A program made the position numbers and the translations under genes. The notes below the pieces were generated by a model. That model was not told the DNA's origin. It worked only from the letters and a program-made list of their open reading frames with translations, and searched no databases. Source: Dietzia sp. NCCP-2495 (GTDB taxonomy: Bacteria > Actinomycetota > Actinomycetes > Mycobacteriales > Mycobacteriaceae). Taken from it: a stretch of DNA of 64,000 bases. The stretch spans positions 124,001-188,000 of the forward strand of contig NZ_BRVN01000004.1 of assembly GCF_026011735.1 (NCBI RefSeq), written 5' to 3'. Shown here in pieces: positions 1-14,313 of this stretch. Each line of letters begins with the position of its first letter. The first letter of the stretch is position 1.

Positions 1-1289
1 ACCGGCGAGCCGGGCTCGGAGGCCGCGGCCGACTGCGGCTCCCGAAGGTACTCCCTCTCGGCGGCGGCGTTGATCGTGCGGCTGACCTCGGACGCCGCCC
101 CGGGCACAGGTGCAGGACCCGCCGCGAGCTGGGCCGGGGTGTCGTGCCCGGGATCGGCCCCGGCCCCGGCGGCAGGCGCGGGCGCGCCTGTGCAGGTCGA
201 GCCGTCCAGGCCCGGGTACCGCGGGCAGTCCTGTGGCCCGTAGGGCATCGGGTCCGCGAACGACGGCACGGCGGTGATGTTGAACCGGCCCGTCTGGAAC
301 ACCGTCGTCCCGGCCTCACCCATCGGCCGCATGGCGTACAGCGTGCGGATCACCCCGTGGGGATTACGCGCGGTGCGGTCGAACACGACCCCGGTGTCGT
401 TGACGAGTCGGATCGCCCCGGGGACGGTCTGATCCGCCATGAGGACACCGGAGCGGGTGGACGCCAGTCCGGCGTCGAGCAGGCGGCTGATCGAGCCGGG
501 CCGGTCGAGGACGATCTGCGACAGCCGCGTGGCCTCCTCCACGGTCGCGAGGATCTCCGGCGTCGCGTCGGCCAGGTCCTCGGTGAGCCTCGCCAGGTCC
601 GGCGAGGCGTCCGCCGCGTTCTCCAGGGCCGGGGACAGGTCGGCACCCGCCCGGTCGGCGTCGGAGATCGTCCGTCCCAGAAGCTCCCCGCGGCCGTCCA
701 GCGCGCGGGCCAGAGCGGTGAGTGTGACCTGCAGGTCCTGCGGCTTACTCGCGGCGAGAAGGTCGCTCGCCCGGGTGAACACGTCGTACAGCAGCACGGC
801 CTCCTCCGAGGTGTCCGCGTGCAGTTCCGCGCCGCTGGTGAGGGGCGCGTTGCCCGTCGCTGCGTCGGGGGAGACCAGGTCCAGCCGGATGTCACCGAAC
901 AAAGTCCGCGGCACCACGCGCACCAGCACATCCGAGGGGATGCGCTCGGCGAACTCCCCGCCGATGAGCATCTCGACGCGGGTGCCCGGCACGGTGACGG
1001 TGTCGTCGTCGTCATCACCACCACCGGCGACCCCCGACCCGGCGGGAACCCTCGTGCCCTCCGACTCACGGACGTCGCCCACCTTCACACCCAGGTGGTA
1101 CACGGGCGCGTCCACCGGCACCCGGCCCGCCTCCGCCGGCAACATCACGGTCGCCGTGGCGCCGGTGTCGAACACGCCCGCGCCGCGCCCGACCAGCAGG
1201 ACCGCCGCCACCACCGCGACCACGGAGAACACCACCCCGCGGACGATCAAGGTCCGCCGCGGGGTCGGCCCCGCCACGCGCCGCCTCAC
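1..1289 (-). CDS. Mce family protein, MceA-type (3' end beyond window)
   Basis: First mce gene of a lipid-import operon; Mce proteins form the periplasmic or cell-wall substrate channel fed by the YrbE permease pair. The GTG start overlaps the yrbEB stop as GTGA. An Arg-rich N-terminus (RRRVAGPTPRR) is followed by one membrane segment (VVFSVVAVVAAVLLVG) and the MCE domain with the family-typical VPRTLFGDIRLDLV stretch. Near the left edge the reading frame contains YGPQDCPRYPGLDGSTC, a hallmark of MceA C-terminal regions, then an Ala/Pro/Gly-rich tail that runs off the window. About 430 residues are visible, close to full length. The MceA assignment rests on its position directly after yrbEA/yrbEB and on these motifs; the substrate is unknown. 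Confidence 0.88.
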   Translation of the reverse strand, partial: MRRRVAGPTPRRTLIVRGVVFSVVAVVAAVLLVGRGAGVFDTGATATVMLPAEAGRVPVDAPVYHLGVKVGDVRESEGTRVPAGSGVAGGGDDDDDTVTVPGTRVEMLIGGEFAERIPSDVLVRVVPRTLFGDIRLDLVSPDAATGNAPLTSGAELHADTSEEAVLLYDVFTRASDLLAASKPQDLQVTLTALARALDGRGELLGRTISDADRAGADLSPALENAADASPDLARLTEDLADATPEILATVEEATRLSQIVLDRPGSISRLLDAGLASTRSGVLMADQTVPGAIRLVNDTGVVFDRTARNPHGVIRTLYAMRPMGEAGTTVFQTGRFNITAVPSFADPMPYGPQDCPRYPGLDGSTCTGAPAPAAGAGADPGHDTPAQLAAGPAPVPGAASEVSRTINAAAEREYLREPQSAAASEPGSP

Positions 1290-2167
1290 GTGATCCCCAA
1301 CGCCGGGACCTCGGGCACCAGGCCCCACAGGGCGAAGGTCAAGACGATGTCGAGGAAGCCGATCGCGAGGATCGACGTCCGCAGCGCGCGGCCCGCCGCC
1401 CGGCCGACCCCCTCCGGACCGCCCGTCGCGTAGTAGCCGTAGCTGCAGTGCACCAGCACGATCACCGCCGCGAACACGATGGCCTTGATCAGCGAATAGA
1501 CGACATCCTCGGGGCCGAGCGCGATCTGGAAGAAGTGGTCGTAGGTACCCGCCGAGCCCCCGTTGACGTACACCACCACGACCCGGGTCGCGATGTACGT
1601 GGCCACCAGGCCGATCGCGTACAGCGGCACGATGCAGATCATCGTGGCGATCAGGCGCGTGCCCGCCAGGTACGGGATCGTCGGCACGGACATGGAGTCC
1701 AGGGCGTCGATCTCGTCCGAGATCCGCATCGAACCGAGCCTGGCGGTGAAGCCCGTGCCGACCTTCGCGGCGAGCGCGATCGACGCCACCACCGGCGCGA
1801 GCTCGCGCGTGTTGGCCATCGCCGAGAGCATCCCCGACAGGGTGGTCATGCCGATCAGATCCAGGCCGCGGTACGTCTCGACCCCCACCATGATCGCCGC
1901 GACGGCCGACATCGCCAGCACGATCCCCACCGTGCCGCCACCGGCGACCAGCGACTTGGAGCCGAAGCCCACGTCCACGACCTCGCGGAGCACCTGCCCG
2001 CGGTAACGGACGAGTGCCGTCGGCAGGGACACCAGGACCTTGCCCGCGAACGTGACGTGCCGGCCGACCTCGGCCATCGCCGTGCCGACCCGGCCCGCCT
2101 GACCGGCTGCGCGCATCGCGCGCACGCGCTGCCACGCGGTGGTCTGCGCGACCCCGAATCCCCCCAT
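1286..2167 (-). CDS. yrbEB: YrbEB-type Mce ABC permease (MlaE family)
   Basis: 293-residue integral membrane protein, the second of the two MlaE/DUF140 permeases of an Mce transporter. Several hydrophobic segments are visible, including VGIVLAMSAVAAIMVG, and the MlaE core GTGFTARLGSMRISDEIDAL, whose E-x-D-A motif follows a conserved region in this family, followed by PYLAGTRLIATMI. It starts 13 nt after the yrbEA stop and overlaps the mceA start by 4 nt, so the three are translationally coupled. In mycobacteria such pairs work with the separate Mkl (MceG) ATPase; no such ATPase is in this window, so it must be encoded elsewhere. Confidence 0.93.
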   Translation of the reverse strand: MGGFGVAQTTAWQRVRAMRAAGQAGRVGTAMAEVGRHVTFAGKVLVSLPTALVRYRGQVLREVVDVGFGSKSLVAGGGTVGIVLAMSAVAAIMVGVETYRGLDLIGMTTLSGMLSAMANTRELAPVVASIALAAKVGTGFTARLGSMRISDEIDALDSMSVPTIPYLAGTRLIATMICIVPLYAIGLVATYIATRVVVVYVNGGSAGTYDHFFQIALGPEDVVYSLIKAIVFAAVIVLVHCSYGYYATGGPEGVGRAAGRALRTSILAIGFLDIVLTFALWGLVPEVPALGIT

Positions 2168-2180
2168 GGCCCCGCTCCCC

Positions 2181-2990
2181 CTAATACTTTCCGACCGAGG
2201 GCACGACCAGGCCGTACACGGCGGAGAACACCGTGTTGATCACGAACACCGTGACGAAGGCCAGGACAACTGTCTCGTTGACCGCGTCCGCGACACCACT
2301 CGAGCCCCCACTCGCGTGCAGTCCCTTGAACGTGGCGATGAGCGCCGAGACGATCGCGAACGCGACCGACTTGACCATCGCCATCCACAGGTCAGACGGC
2401 CGGCCGTACGCGCTCAACGTCTGGAGGAACGCGCCGGCCGACTCCCCCTGCCCGTACACCTGGTAGATCAGGCACGCGACCACGCCCATCGCCGTGACCA
2501 ACGCGCACATCACCACCGACACCAGGACAGTCGCGATCACCCGCGGCACCACGAGCCGCTCGACCACGTCCAGTCCCATGACCTCCATGGCCTCGACCTC
2601 CTCGCGGATGGTCCGGGACCCCAGGTCCGCACAGATCGCCGAGCCCCCGACCCCGGCGAGCATCAACGCGCAGACCAGCGCCGAGGCCTGGCCCACCACG
2701 ACGAAGGCCACCACGGCCCCCGCGTAGCCGGCCGCCCCCAGTCGGCCGGCCATCTCGCCCACCGACACCGCGACCAGCACGCCCACCGGCAGCATGAGCA
2801 GCAGGGCCGGAATCGAGCAGACACGGGCGATGAACAGGGCCTGGTCGCGGGTCTCGGTGAGCGAGAGCCGGCCGCGGACCACGGTCGTCACGCACGAGGT
2901 CAGCGTGAACACCGAGAACCCGACGAGCGCGCCGACCTGGCCCGCCAGATCGGTGACCGGGCCGCGGCCGGTGGGCAGGTGGAAAGTCAT
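2181..2990 (-). CDS. yrbEA: YrbEA-type Mce ABC permease (MlaE family)
   Basis: 269-residue multi-pass membrane protein of the MlaE family, the first permease of the Mce importer. It carries the family signature around GVGGSAICADLGSRTIREEV with EAMEVMGLD after it, matching the E-x-x-A-M-x-x-M-G-x-D pattern of YrbE proteins. It follows the fadD5-like gene by 23 nt and precedes yrbEB by 13 nt in the same direction. The order fadD5-yrbEA-yrbEB-mceA is the order at the head of the Mycobacterium tuberculosis mce1 locus (established knowledge), which supports a role in fatty-acid or mycolate-derived lipid import. Confidence 0.93.
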   Translation of the reverse strand: MTFHLPTGRGPVTDLAGQVGALVGFSVFTLTSCVTTVVRGRLSLTETRDQALFIARVCSIPALLLMLPVGVLVAVSVGEMAGRLGAAGYAGAVVAFVVVGQASALVCALMLAGVGGSAICADLGSRTIREEVEAMEVMGLDVVERLVVPRVIATVLVSVVMCALVTAMGVVACLIYQVYGQGESAGAFLQTLSAYGRPSDLWMAMVKSVAFAIVSALIATFKGLHASGGSSGVADAVNETVVLAFVTVFVINTVFSAVYGLVVPSVGKY

Positions 2991-3013
2991 GAGACTGGGC
3001 CTGCCCTACCCGG

Positions 3014-4603
3014 TCAGACGCCGACCGAGCCGTGCTCGGCGCGCAGCGTGCCCTTGACGACCTTGCCGCTGGCGTTGCGCGGAAGCTCGTCCAGGATCAC
3101 CAGGTGCTTGGGGAGCTTGAAGCCCGCGAGCTTGTCCCGCAGCCAGCCGTTGAGCTCGTCGAGCGTGAGGTCCGGGCCCTCGGTCTCGTTCAGCGCGACC
3201 ACCGCGACCGGCACCTCGCCCCACTTGTCGTCCTTGCGGCCGATCACCGCGACCTCGCGGATGGCGGGGTGGCCGGCGATGATGTTCTCCACCTCGGCGC
3301 AGTAGATGTTCTCGCCGCCGGAGATGAGCATGTCCTTCTTGCGGTCCACCACGTAGACGAAGCCCTCGTCGTCCATACGGACCAGGTCGCCGGAGTGGAA
3401 CCAGCCGCCCTCGAACGCCTCGGCGGTCTCGGCGGGCTTGTTCCAGTAGCCGGACATCATGGTGGGCCCGCGGTAGACGATCTCGCCCACCTCACCGGGG
3501 GCGACCTCGTCGCCGAGCCCGTCGATCACGCGCGCCTGGACCGTGGGGATGACCTTGCCGACGGAGCCGAGCTTGCGGATCGCGTCGTCGCCGTCGAGGG
3601 CGCAGGTGATGGGACTCATCTCGGTCTGGCCGAACACCGCACAGTTGAGCGCGTCGGGGAAGGTCTCCGCCATGGCCCGCAGGATGGTGTCGGTCGACGG
3701 GGCGGCACCCCAGGAGATGTTGCGGAGCTCCAGGCTGCGCGGGCGGGCCTGCTGCTCGGCGCAGACGGCCTGCCACTGCACCGGGACCAGGAAGATCGAG
3801 GTGATCTTCTCGGCCTCCAGGGTGTCCAGCAGGGCGGCCGGGTCGAAGGCCTGCAGCGGGTGGATGACGGTGGTCCCGCCCAGCTGGAGGCTCGGGGCGA
3901 TGGATCCCAGGGCCGCGATGTGGAACATCGGGGCCGCGCACAGGGCACGGCCGTCCTCGTCGAAGAGCCGGAACACGCGGATGCAGGTGAGCGACTGGGC
4001 CGTCAGGTTCTCATAGGAGAGCATCGCGCCCTTGGGGCGGCCCGTCGTGCCCGAGGTGTACATGATGAGCGCGGTGGCGTCCTCGCGGACGTCGACCGGC
4101 GGGTGCGCCTCGGGGTGGGCCTCGAGGGCCTCGGCGTAGGTGGTCTGGTCTGCCGTCCCCGGCTCTCCGCCGATCACGATGTGCTCGCCGGGTTCCTCAC
4201 CCTGGGCGCGGATCGCCCCGACGAGCGGCGCGAGCATGGCATCGGTGATGACGACCGTCGGCGAGCAGTCGCTCACCAGGTAGGCCAGCTCACCCGGGGT
4301 GAGGCGGAAGTTCACCGGGACGGCGATCGCGCCGAGCTTGTTGATGCCCAGCACCGCCTCGACGAACTCCGGGTTGTTCAGCGTGATGAGCATGACCCGG
4401 TCGCCCTCACCCACGCCGCGGGAGGCCAGGGCCGCAGCGAACCGGCCGGAGCGCTCGTCGAGCTGCGACCAGGTGGTGGTCTGGCCGAGGTAGCGCAGCG
4501 CCTCGCCCTCGGGGTTCATCTCGGCGTGAGTGGCCACCCACGTGTTCCAGTTGTTGCGTCGCGCCGCGTGCAGCTCGACGATGGGATCAGTGGCAGTGCT
4601 CAT
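3014..4603 (-). CDS. fadD5: Long-chain fatty-acid CoA ligase, FadD5-like
   Basis: 529-residue acyl-adenylate-forming enzyme that activates fatty acids to acyl-CoA. The AMP-binding P-loop YTSGTTGRPKG is at residues 182-192, the A5-type motif FGQTEMSPITC lies in the middle, the A8 hinge YVVDRKKDMLISGGENIY follows, and the catalytic lysine is in NASGKVVKG near the C-terminus. Wording and length are very close to mycobacterial FadD5 as I remember it, including the unusual QWQAVCAEQQARPR stretch. FadD5 in M. tuberculosis also sits just upstream of yrbE1A. Here it lies between a crotonase and yrbEA, so imported fatty acids could be activated directly for the beta-oxidation enzymes of the same operon. 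Confidence 0.92.
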   Translation of the reverse strand: MSTATDPIVELHAARRNNWNTWVATHAEMNPEGEALRYLGQTTTWSQLDERSGRFAAALASRGVGEGDRVMLITLNNPEFVEAVLGINKLGAIAVPVNFRLTPGELAYLVSDCSPTVVITDAMLAPLVGAIRAQGEEPGEHIVIGGEPGTADQTTYAEALEAHPEAHPPVDVREDATALIMYTSGTTGRPKGAMLSYENLTAQSLTCIRVFRLFDEDGRALCAAPMFHIAALGSIAPSLQLGGTTVIHPLQAFDPAALLDTLEAEKITSIFLVPVQWQAVCAEQQARPRSLELRNISWGAAPSTDTILRAMAETFPDALNCAVFGQTEMSPITCALDGDDAIRKLGSVGKVIPTVQARVIDGLGDEVAPGEVGEIVYRGPTMMSGYWNKPAETAEAFEGGWFHSGDLVRMDDEGFVYVVDRKKDMLISGGENIYCAEVENIIAGHPAIREVAVIGRKDDKWGEVPVAVVALNETEGPDLTLDELNGWLRDKLAGFKLPKHLVILDELPRNASGKVVKGTLRAEHGSVGV

Positions 4604-4648
4604 GATCTCGGCCTTTCGGAAAATGCGGTGTGAGCGGGGGTCGACGGG

Positions 4649-8636
<3,988 letters not shown>

Positions 8637-8680
8637 GGAAGTCGTGTCGTCCTTCGTGAAAAATCTGCGGCCTGGGCGGA

Positions 8681-9898
<1,218 letters not shown>

Positions 9899-9966
9899 GT
9901 GGAGGGATTTCCTTTCGGGTGGACGTGTGGTCGTCTCCGTCGTCACCACGCTGGCATCTTGGATTC

Positions 9967-9984
9967 GATCACATATATCTGTGA
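9967..9984. promoter_or_regulatory. Operator-like palindrome between fadA and the TetR gene
   Basis: The sequence GATCACATATATCTGTGA contains the inverted repeat TCACA-N6-TGTGA in the divergent gap of fadA and the tandem TetR gene. A near copy, GATCACATATATTTGAT, occurs at 14217-14233 in another divergent promoter. A -10-like TACTAT (9994-9999) for the TetR gene lies just downstream, so a protein bound here could block both promoters. Binding by the neighbouring TetR protein is inference. Confidence 0.6.
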
Positions 9985-9997
9985 ATTGGGGTTTACT

Positions 9998-11485
9998 ATG
10001 GCCACTGTAACCGGTGTTGTCAACATCACAATGCCGTTCCGCCGATCCCGGGAGCCCCTCGTCGTGACCGCCACCCCGACGCACCGCCACGACCCCGCCG
10101 CACCGCTGAGGGTGCCGGAGCCGGGCTCCCGACGTGCAGAGATCGCCCTGGTGGCGGCAGAGGAATTCTCGCGTCGCGGCTATCACGCGACCCGCGTCGA
10201 GCACATCGCCGAGCGACGGTCGGTCACGGCCGGCGCGCTGTACCGCCACGTCCCGAGCAAGTACGAGATGTTCCGCGATGCCGTCGCCACGCTGGCCGCT
10301 GAACTCGACGTGGCGTCGTCGTCCCCCGCCGGCCCCGGGGCGGACGGCACACCCGGCGCAGGCGGCGCTCCCACACCGAACCGCTCCCCCACGCCGCTCG
10401 GGGACCTCGTCGCCTCGATCACCCGCATGACGCTGCGTCACCGCACGCGCGCGGCCCTCTACCGGTGGCAGAGTCGCTATCTCACGGCGGAGGACCGCGC
10501 CGCGGTGAACGAGGTGGACGCGAGGGTGCGGCGCCGGCTCGCCGACGCGATCAAGGAAGAACGACGACGACAACGACCACACACCGACGGGACCCGCGCA
10601 CCGGGCGCGGGATCGGCCGCGGCGGCGATCCTGTCGTGCATCGCCTCGCTGGGCCATCACCGGATCGCGGTCCCGGATGCCGACGTCGTCGCTCTCATGA
10701 CCTCGATCGCAGACGAGCTCGCGTTGGCGGTGCCGCCCCCGCGCCCGGACCCGGCCAGCGATCCCGTGCCGGAACAGAATGTGGCGCCGGCCCGGACACT
10801 TCCGCCGCCTGACGCGACACCGTCGACACCGGCCCCATCCCGCCTCCGCGGCGGTGCTGCCACCCGCGAGGCAGCGATCGTCGCCGCGGTCGCCCGGTTC
10901 CGCTCGCAGGGCTACGAGTCAGTGACGATGGAGGCGATCGGCGCCGACGTCGGCGTGGCGGCCTCCGCGCTGTACCGGCACTTCCCCGGGAAATCCGCAC
11001 TACTCCTGGCCGCGGTCGACCGCACCGCGCAGCTGGTGGAGGAACTGCTGGACGATCACGCCGTACTCGACGCCGCCGGCCTTGGCGCAGACACCGGAAC
11101 CGACTCCGAGCCGGGAGATCTGCTCGCCGCCCTGCTGGGCCAGTACGTCTCTATCGCGTTCTCCCACGGGCCGGACCTCATGCTCTACCACTCGGAGCTG
11201 GGCTCACTCGCCCCTGAGGACCTCGCGCGACTGCGGCAGTCCCAGCGCCGGCAATTGCACCGGTGGGCGAGTCTGGTCGTCCAGGCGACGCCAGCCACCC
11301 CGGACACCCCGGCCGCACCGGGCGCACCCCGTTCCGACGGCCGCCCCGAGGCCGAGTCCCTCGCCCGCATCCGCGTCCACGCCGCACTCGCGGCGGTGCT
11401 CGACGGCGGTCAGGGCACGGCATTCGATGAGGCCGTGGCTCCGCGTTTCGAACAGTTGGCCGGGATCATCCTCATCCCACACTGA
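9998..11485 (+). CDS. TetR family regulator with two TetR DNA-binding domains
   Basis: About 495 residues, over twice a usual TetR regulator (about 200). Two TetR_N helix-turn-helix domains are visible. The first spans [20 protein letters not shown] to [13 protein letters not shown]; the second spans [20 protein letters not shown] to [13 protein letters not shown]. Each is followed by a helical ligand-type region, separated by a Pro/Ala-rich linker, so it looks like a fused pair of regulators. Divergent from the fadA operon, and probably its repressor. The start is uncertain: ATG 9998 overlaps a -10-like TACTAT, so ATG 10031 or GTG 10064 (preceded by GGGAG) may be the real start; all precede the first domain. 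Confidence 0.88.
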   Translation: MATVTGVVNITMPFRRSREPLVVTATPTHRHDPAAPLRVPEPGSRRAEIALVAAEEFSRRGYHATRVEHIAERRSVTAGALYRHVPSKYEMFRDAVATLAAELDVASSSPAGPGADGTPGAGGAPTPNRSPTPLGDLVASITRMTLRHRTRAALYRWQSRYLTAEDRAAVNEVDARVRRRLADAIKEERRRQRPHTDGTRAPGAGSAAAAILSCIASLGHHRIAVPDADVVALMTSIADELALAVPPPRPDPASDPVPEQNVAPARTLPPPDATPSTPAPSRLRGGAATREAAIVAAVARFRSQGYESVTMEAIGADVGVAASALYRHFPGKSALLLAAVDRTAQLVEELLDDHAVLDAAGLGADTGTDSEPGDLLAALLGQYVSIAFSHGPDLMLYHSELGSLAPEDLARLRQSQRRQLHRWASLVVQATPATPDTPAAPGAPRSDGRPEAESLARIRVHAALAAVLDGGQGTAFDEAVAPRFEQLAGIILIPH

Positions 11486-11571
11486 CCGGCCGCCATCGGC
11501 GGAGACCTGGACGGGCCGGGACTGCGGAGGTCGTGTGAACCGTCCGCGGCCTCGCACCCGGTATCAGCGAC

Positions 11572-12693
11572 CTAGGCGCCCCCGTGCGGAACGGGACAGC
11601 CCCCGACCGCGCCACCGTGCGGCACGGGGCACCCGCCGGCCCCCGCCCGGTCCCTCGGGATGATGGGATGCGCCCCCAGGTCCGCGGGCCGGTATCCGTT
11701 CGGGTAGCCGGGGTAGGTCCGGTTCTCTGTCCCCTCCGTACTCAACGCCCGTCGGCGAATCGGGAACCATCGGATGACGCGCGACCGTGCCCGGATGGCG
11801 GCGTAGGCGGCATTCCGCAGTCGAGGCGACGGCGCCGGGAAGCCGAACGCGCGGGCCATGTCGTCGTCGAGGATCGACATCACCCCCTTGCGCACCGCCG
11901 GCCGGATCGGCTTCGGGAACCACGAACACATGAGCTCGAGCGTGTACGTACCGATCTCGTGGTTGGTGTCCGCGTAGCGGAACACCCGTGCCTCGTAGTC
12001 GTCCCGCCACCGCCGGAACTCCGCCATGTCCTCGGGGATATCCGCGATGTTCATCCGGTTGCCCACCGCTCGGTAGAAATTGAAGGCGGCGAGTCGCTCG
12101 TTCGGGTGCAGGCGGCGCCACCCGTGGGCGTCGATCCACTCGAGTGGCTCGTAGATGAACGTCGAGAGCACGTACAGCATGTCGTCGTTGGTGATGTCGT
12201 ACATGGAGTGCTGCCGGTTGATCACCCGCAGCGACTCCTTGCCGCGGGTCGAGTCGTACCCGTACTCCACGAGCTCAGCCATCAGCAGTGCCGTGTCGTC
12301 GTATCGCTGCTGCGGCTTGTCCCTGAAATTCCCCGCCTCCGACAGCACAGCCGAGACCGACGGCACGCAGTACGTGCGGTACAGCGCCAGCTCGAGCGCC
12401 CGTTGGTAGTCCCACGGGAACTCGTACGCGGCGGTGATGCGGTGGATCTCGGCTGCGTCCGCCACAGGGTCGAGGGTGGCGACCAGGTCCCGCCAGTAAA
12501 AGCGCCCGCCCCTGCGCGGGGCATGTGCGGTGAGCGGGTGCGCCCGGTCAGCGTCGATCACCATGTCGGTGGGGATCGGTCCGAAGACCCCGGGAACCGT
12601 GGGCTTCGACGAATCCGCCGTGGTCGTCGTGGTCGACGGCGACGGCGACGTGGGCGTCTCCTCCGCGGAACGGTGAGGGGTGGTGGCGGTCAT
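11572..12693 (-). CDS. MpaB/DUF2236 family oxygenase-like protein
   Basis: 373-residue protein of the ER-bound oxygenase MpaB/rubber-oxygenase-like (DUF2236) family, which includes haem-dependent oxygenases. The diagnostic block runs from INRQHSMYDITNDDMLYVL through EPLEWIDAHGWRRLHPNER to FYRAVGNRMNIADIPED. The C-terminus ends with two copies of GGCPVPHGGA, each a CP-x-x-H unit made by a tandem duplication in the DNA. The gene starts 6 nt after the aldehyde dehydrogenase stop, so the two form an operon and may oxidise the same lipid or alkane-derived substrate in succession. Reaction and substrate are not deducible. Confidence 0.82.
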   Translation of the reverse strand: MTATTPHRSAEETPTSPSPSTTTTTADSSKPTVPGVFGPIPTDMVIDADRAHPLTAHAPRRGGRFYWRDLVATLDPVADAAEIHRITAAYEFPWDYQRALELALYRTYCVPSVSAVLSEAGNFRDKPQQRYDDTALLMAELVEYGYDSTRGKESLRVINRQHSMYDITNDDMLYVLSTFIYEPLEWIDAHGWRRLHPNERLAAFNFYRAVGNRMNIADIPEDMAEFRRWRDDYEARVFRYADTNHEIGTYTLELMCSWFPKPIRPAVRKGVMSILDDDMARAFGFPAPSPRLRNAAYAAIRARSRVIRWFPIRRRALSTEGTENRTYPGYPNGYRPADLGAHPIIPRDRAGAGGCPVPHGGAVGGCPVPHGGA

Positions 12694-12699
12694 GTCAGA

Positions 12700-14196
12700 T
12701 CACAACTTTCCCTGAACGTTGGTGAGCATCCACTTGACGATCTTGATGTCGCGCGGCTTGCGGGTCATGGTCATGAGATTGAGCGGGGCCGAGAACTTCT
12801 CGACCGTGATCGAGCGCGGGCGCGCGAACTCCCGCAGGCCGTCGGCGCCGTGGATGCGGCCGAAGCCCGAGTCACCCGAACCGCCGAACGGCAGCGCCGC
12901 GATGCCCGCGAACGCGAGGAACGAGTTGACCGACACCATGCCGGCGTCGAGCTTCTCCGCCAGGGCCAGGCCGCGCTTTTTGTCGCCCGTGAAGATCGCG
13001 CTGCCGAGCCCGTAGTTGACCGCGTTGGCCTTCTCGACGGCCTCCTCCAGGTCGCCCACCTTGTTGATCACGACGGTCGGACCGAAGGTCTCCTCGGTGA
13101 TCGCGGTCGAGTCCTCGGGGACGTCCACCAGCACGACGGGCTCGACGACCCGCTCACCCACGGACTCCTCGCCACCGACCACGGCCCTGCCGCCTCGCGC
13201 GAGTGCGTCCTTCACGTGGCGCCGGACGATGTCGACCTGCGTCGGCAGGGTCATGGGGCCGTAGCTCGCATCGTCGGCGACACCCGGAGTCAGCGCGCGG
13301 ACCTTGGCGGCGAACTTGTGGACGAACGCCTCGTGGACGTCCTCGTGCACGTAGATCCGCTCGACACCCGCACAGGTCTGGCCGGCGTTTCCCATGGCAC
13401 CGAACACGGTCTGATCGGCGGCGGCGTCCAGATCCGCATCCTTGTCGATGAGCACGGCGTCCTTACCGCCGCCCTCGATGACGACGGGAGTGAGGTTCTC
13501 GGCACACGCGGCCATGACCTTGCGGCCGGTCGCGGCGGACCCGGTGAAGGCCAGCTTGTCGACGCCGGACGTGCACAGCGCGGCGCCGGTCGAGCCGTCG
13601 CCGGTGATGGTCTGGATGATCGAGTGCGAGGCTCCGAGGGAATCCCAGACCTCGGCGAGCCACACGCCGACCCCCGGGGTGAGCTCGCTCGGCTTGAACA
13701 CGACCGCGTTCCCGGCCGCCATCGCATACGACAACGTGCCCATCGGCGTGAAGACCGGGTAGTTCCACGGACCGATCGCGCCGACCACGCCGAAGGGCTG
13801 GTACTCGACGTACGCGGACTGGTTGGACATGAGCAGGCCGGCCGAGACGGAACGACGACGAAGGACCTTGTTCGCGTTCTTGGCCGCCCACTCCAGATGG
13901 CCGACCGCGAGCATGACCTCGAGCGTGGCGTCCTCGTCGGGCTTGCCCGTCTCCAGCGAGATCAACGAGGCCAGCTCCTGGGCACGGGAGGCGATGGCCC
14001 GCTTGTACTCGAGCAACCACTCTCGACGACCGCGCGGTCCCTGGGTCGCCCACCACCGCGACGCCGCCCGCGCGCGCTCGACGGCCAGCGCCACCTCTTC
14101 CGGACCCGCGATGGGGTACTCGGCGATCACACTTCCGTCACGCGGGTCCAGGCTGGCGAAGGTGGGGCCGGTCTTGCTCGGCTCGGTCGTGGTCAT
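12700..14196 (-). CDS. Aldehyde dehydrogenase family protein (succinic-semialdehyde type)
   Basis: 498-residue NAD(P)-dependent aldehyde dehydrogenase. Motifs in order: GPWNYPVFTPMG, VFKPSELTPG for cofactor binding, FTGSAATGRKVM, the general base Glu241 in VVIEGGGKDAVLI and catalytic Cys275 in NAGQTCAGVERIYV. The start at 14196 was preferred to an upstream ATG whose extension lies in the promoter. First gene of a two-gene unit with the MpaB-like oxygenase and divergent from an acyl-CoA dehydrogenase. An operator-like copy (14217-14233) of the fadA/TetR site lies in the gap, linking it to fatty-acid control. It could oxidise fatty or semialdehydes to acids. Confidence 0.92.
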   Translation of the reverse strand: MTTTEPSKTGPTFASLDPRDGSVIAEYPIAGPEEVALAVERARAASRWWATQGPRGRREWLLEYKRAIASRAQELASLISLETGKPDEDATLEVMLAVGHLEWAAKNANKVLRRRSVSAGLLMSNQSAYVEYQPFGVVGAIGPWNYPVFTPMGTLSYAMAAGNAVVFKPSELTPGVGVWLAEVWDSLGASHSIIQTITGDGSTGAALCTSGVDKLAFTGSAATGRKVMAACAENLTPVVIEGGGKDAVLIDKDADLDAAADQTVFGAMGNAGQTCAGVERIYVHEDVHEAFVHKFAAKVRALTPGVADDASYGPMTLPTQVDIVRRHVKDALARGGRAVVGGEESVGERVVEPVVLVDVPEDSTAITEETFGPTVVINKVGDLEEAVEKANAVNYGLGSAIFTGDKKRGLALAEKLDAGMVSVNSFLAFAGIAALPFGGSGDSGFGRIHGADGLREFARPRSITVEKFSAPLNLMTMTRKPRDIKIVKWMLTNVQGKL

Positions 14197-14216
14197 CGGT
14201 GGGGCCTCCCGTTTCA

Positions 14217-14233
14217 GATCACATATATTTGAT
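14217..14233. promoter_or_regulatory. Second copy of the fadA/TetR operator-like site
   Basis: GATCACATATATTTGAT shares its first 12 bases exactly with the site at 9967-9984 and has ATCA/TGAT inverted ends. It lies 21 nt upstream of the aldehyde dehydrogenase start and about 80 nt upstream of the divergent acyl-CoA dehydrogenase, so it could control both. Joint control by the tandem TetR protein is inference from the shared sequence. Confidence 0.55.
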
Positions 14234-14313
14234 GTAGCGTACGGTGATACCGGCCACACTAGTCCACCGCGGCCGATCCTGACACCCCCAAACACCACGA
14301 CGGAAGGTCACAC

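Noticed and set aside
144-1433. Long open frames on the plus strand across the mceA and yrbE region
   Set aside because: They are complement shadows in high-GC DNA, Arg/His-rich and without domains; the minus strand has clear Mce and YrbE proteins.
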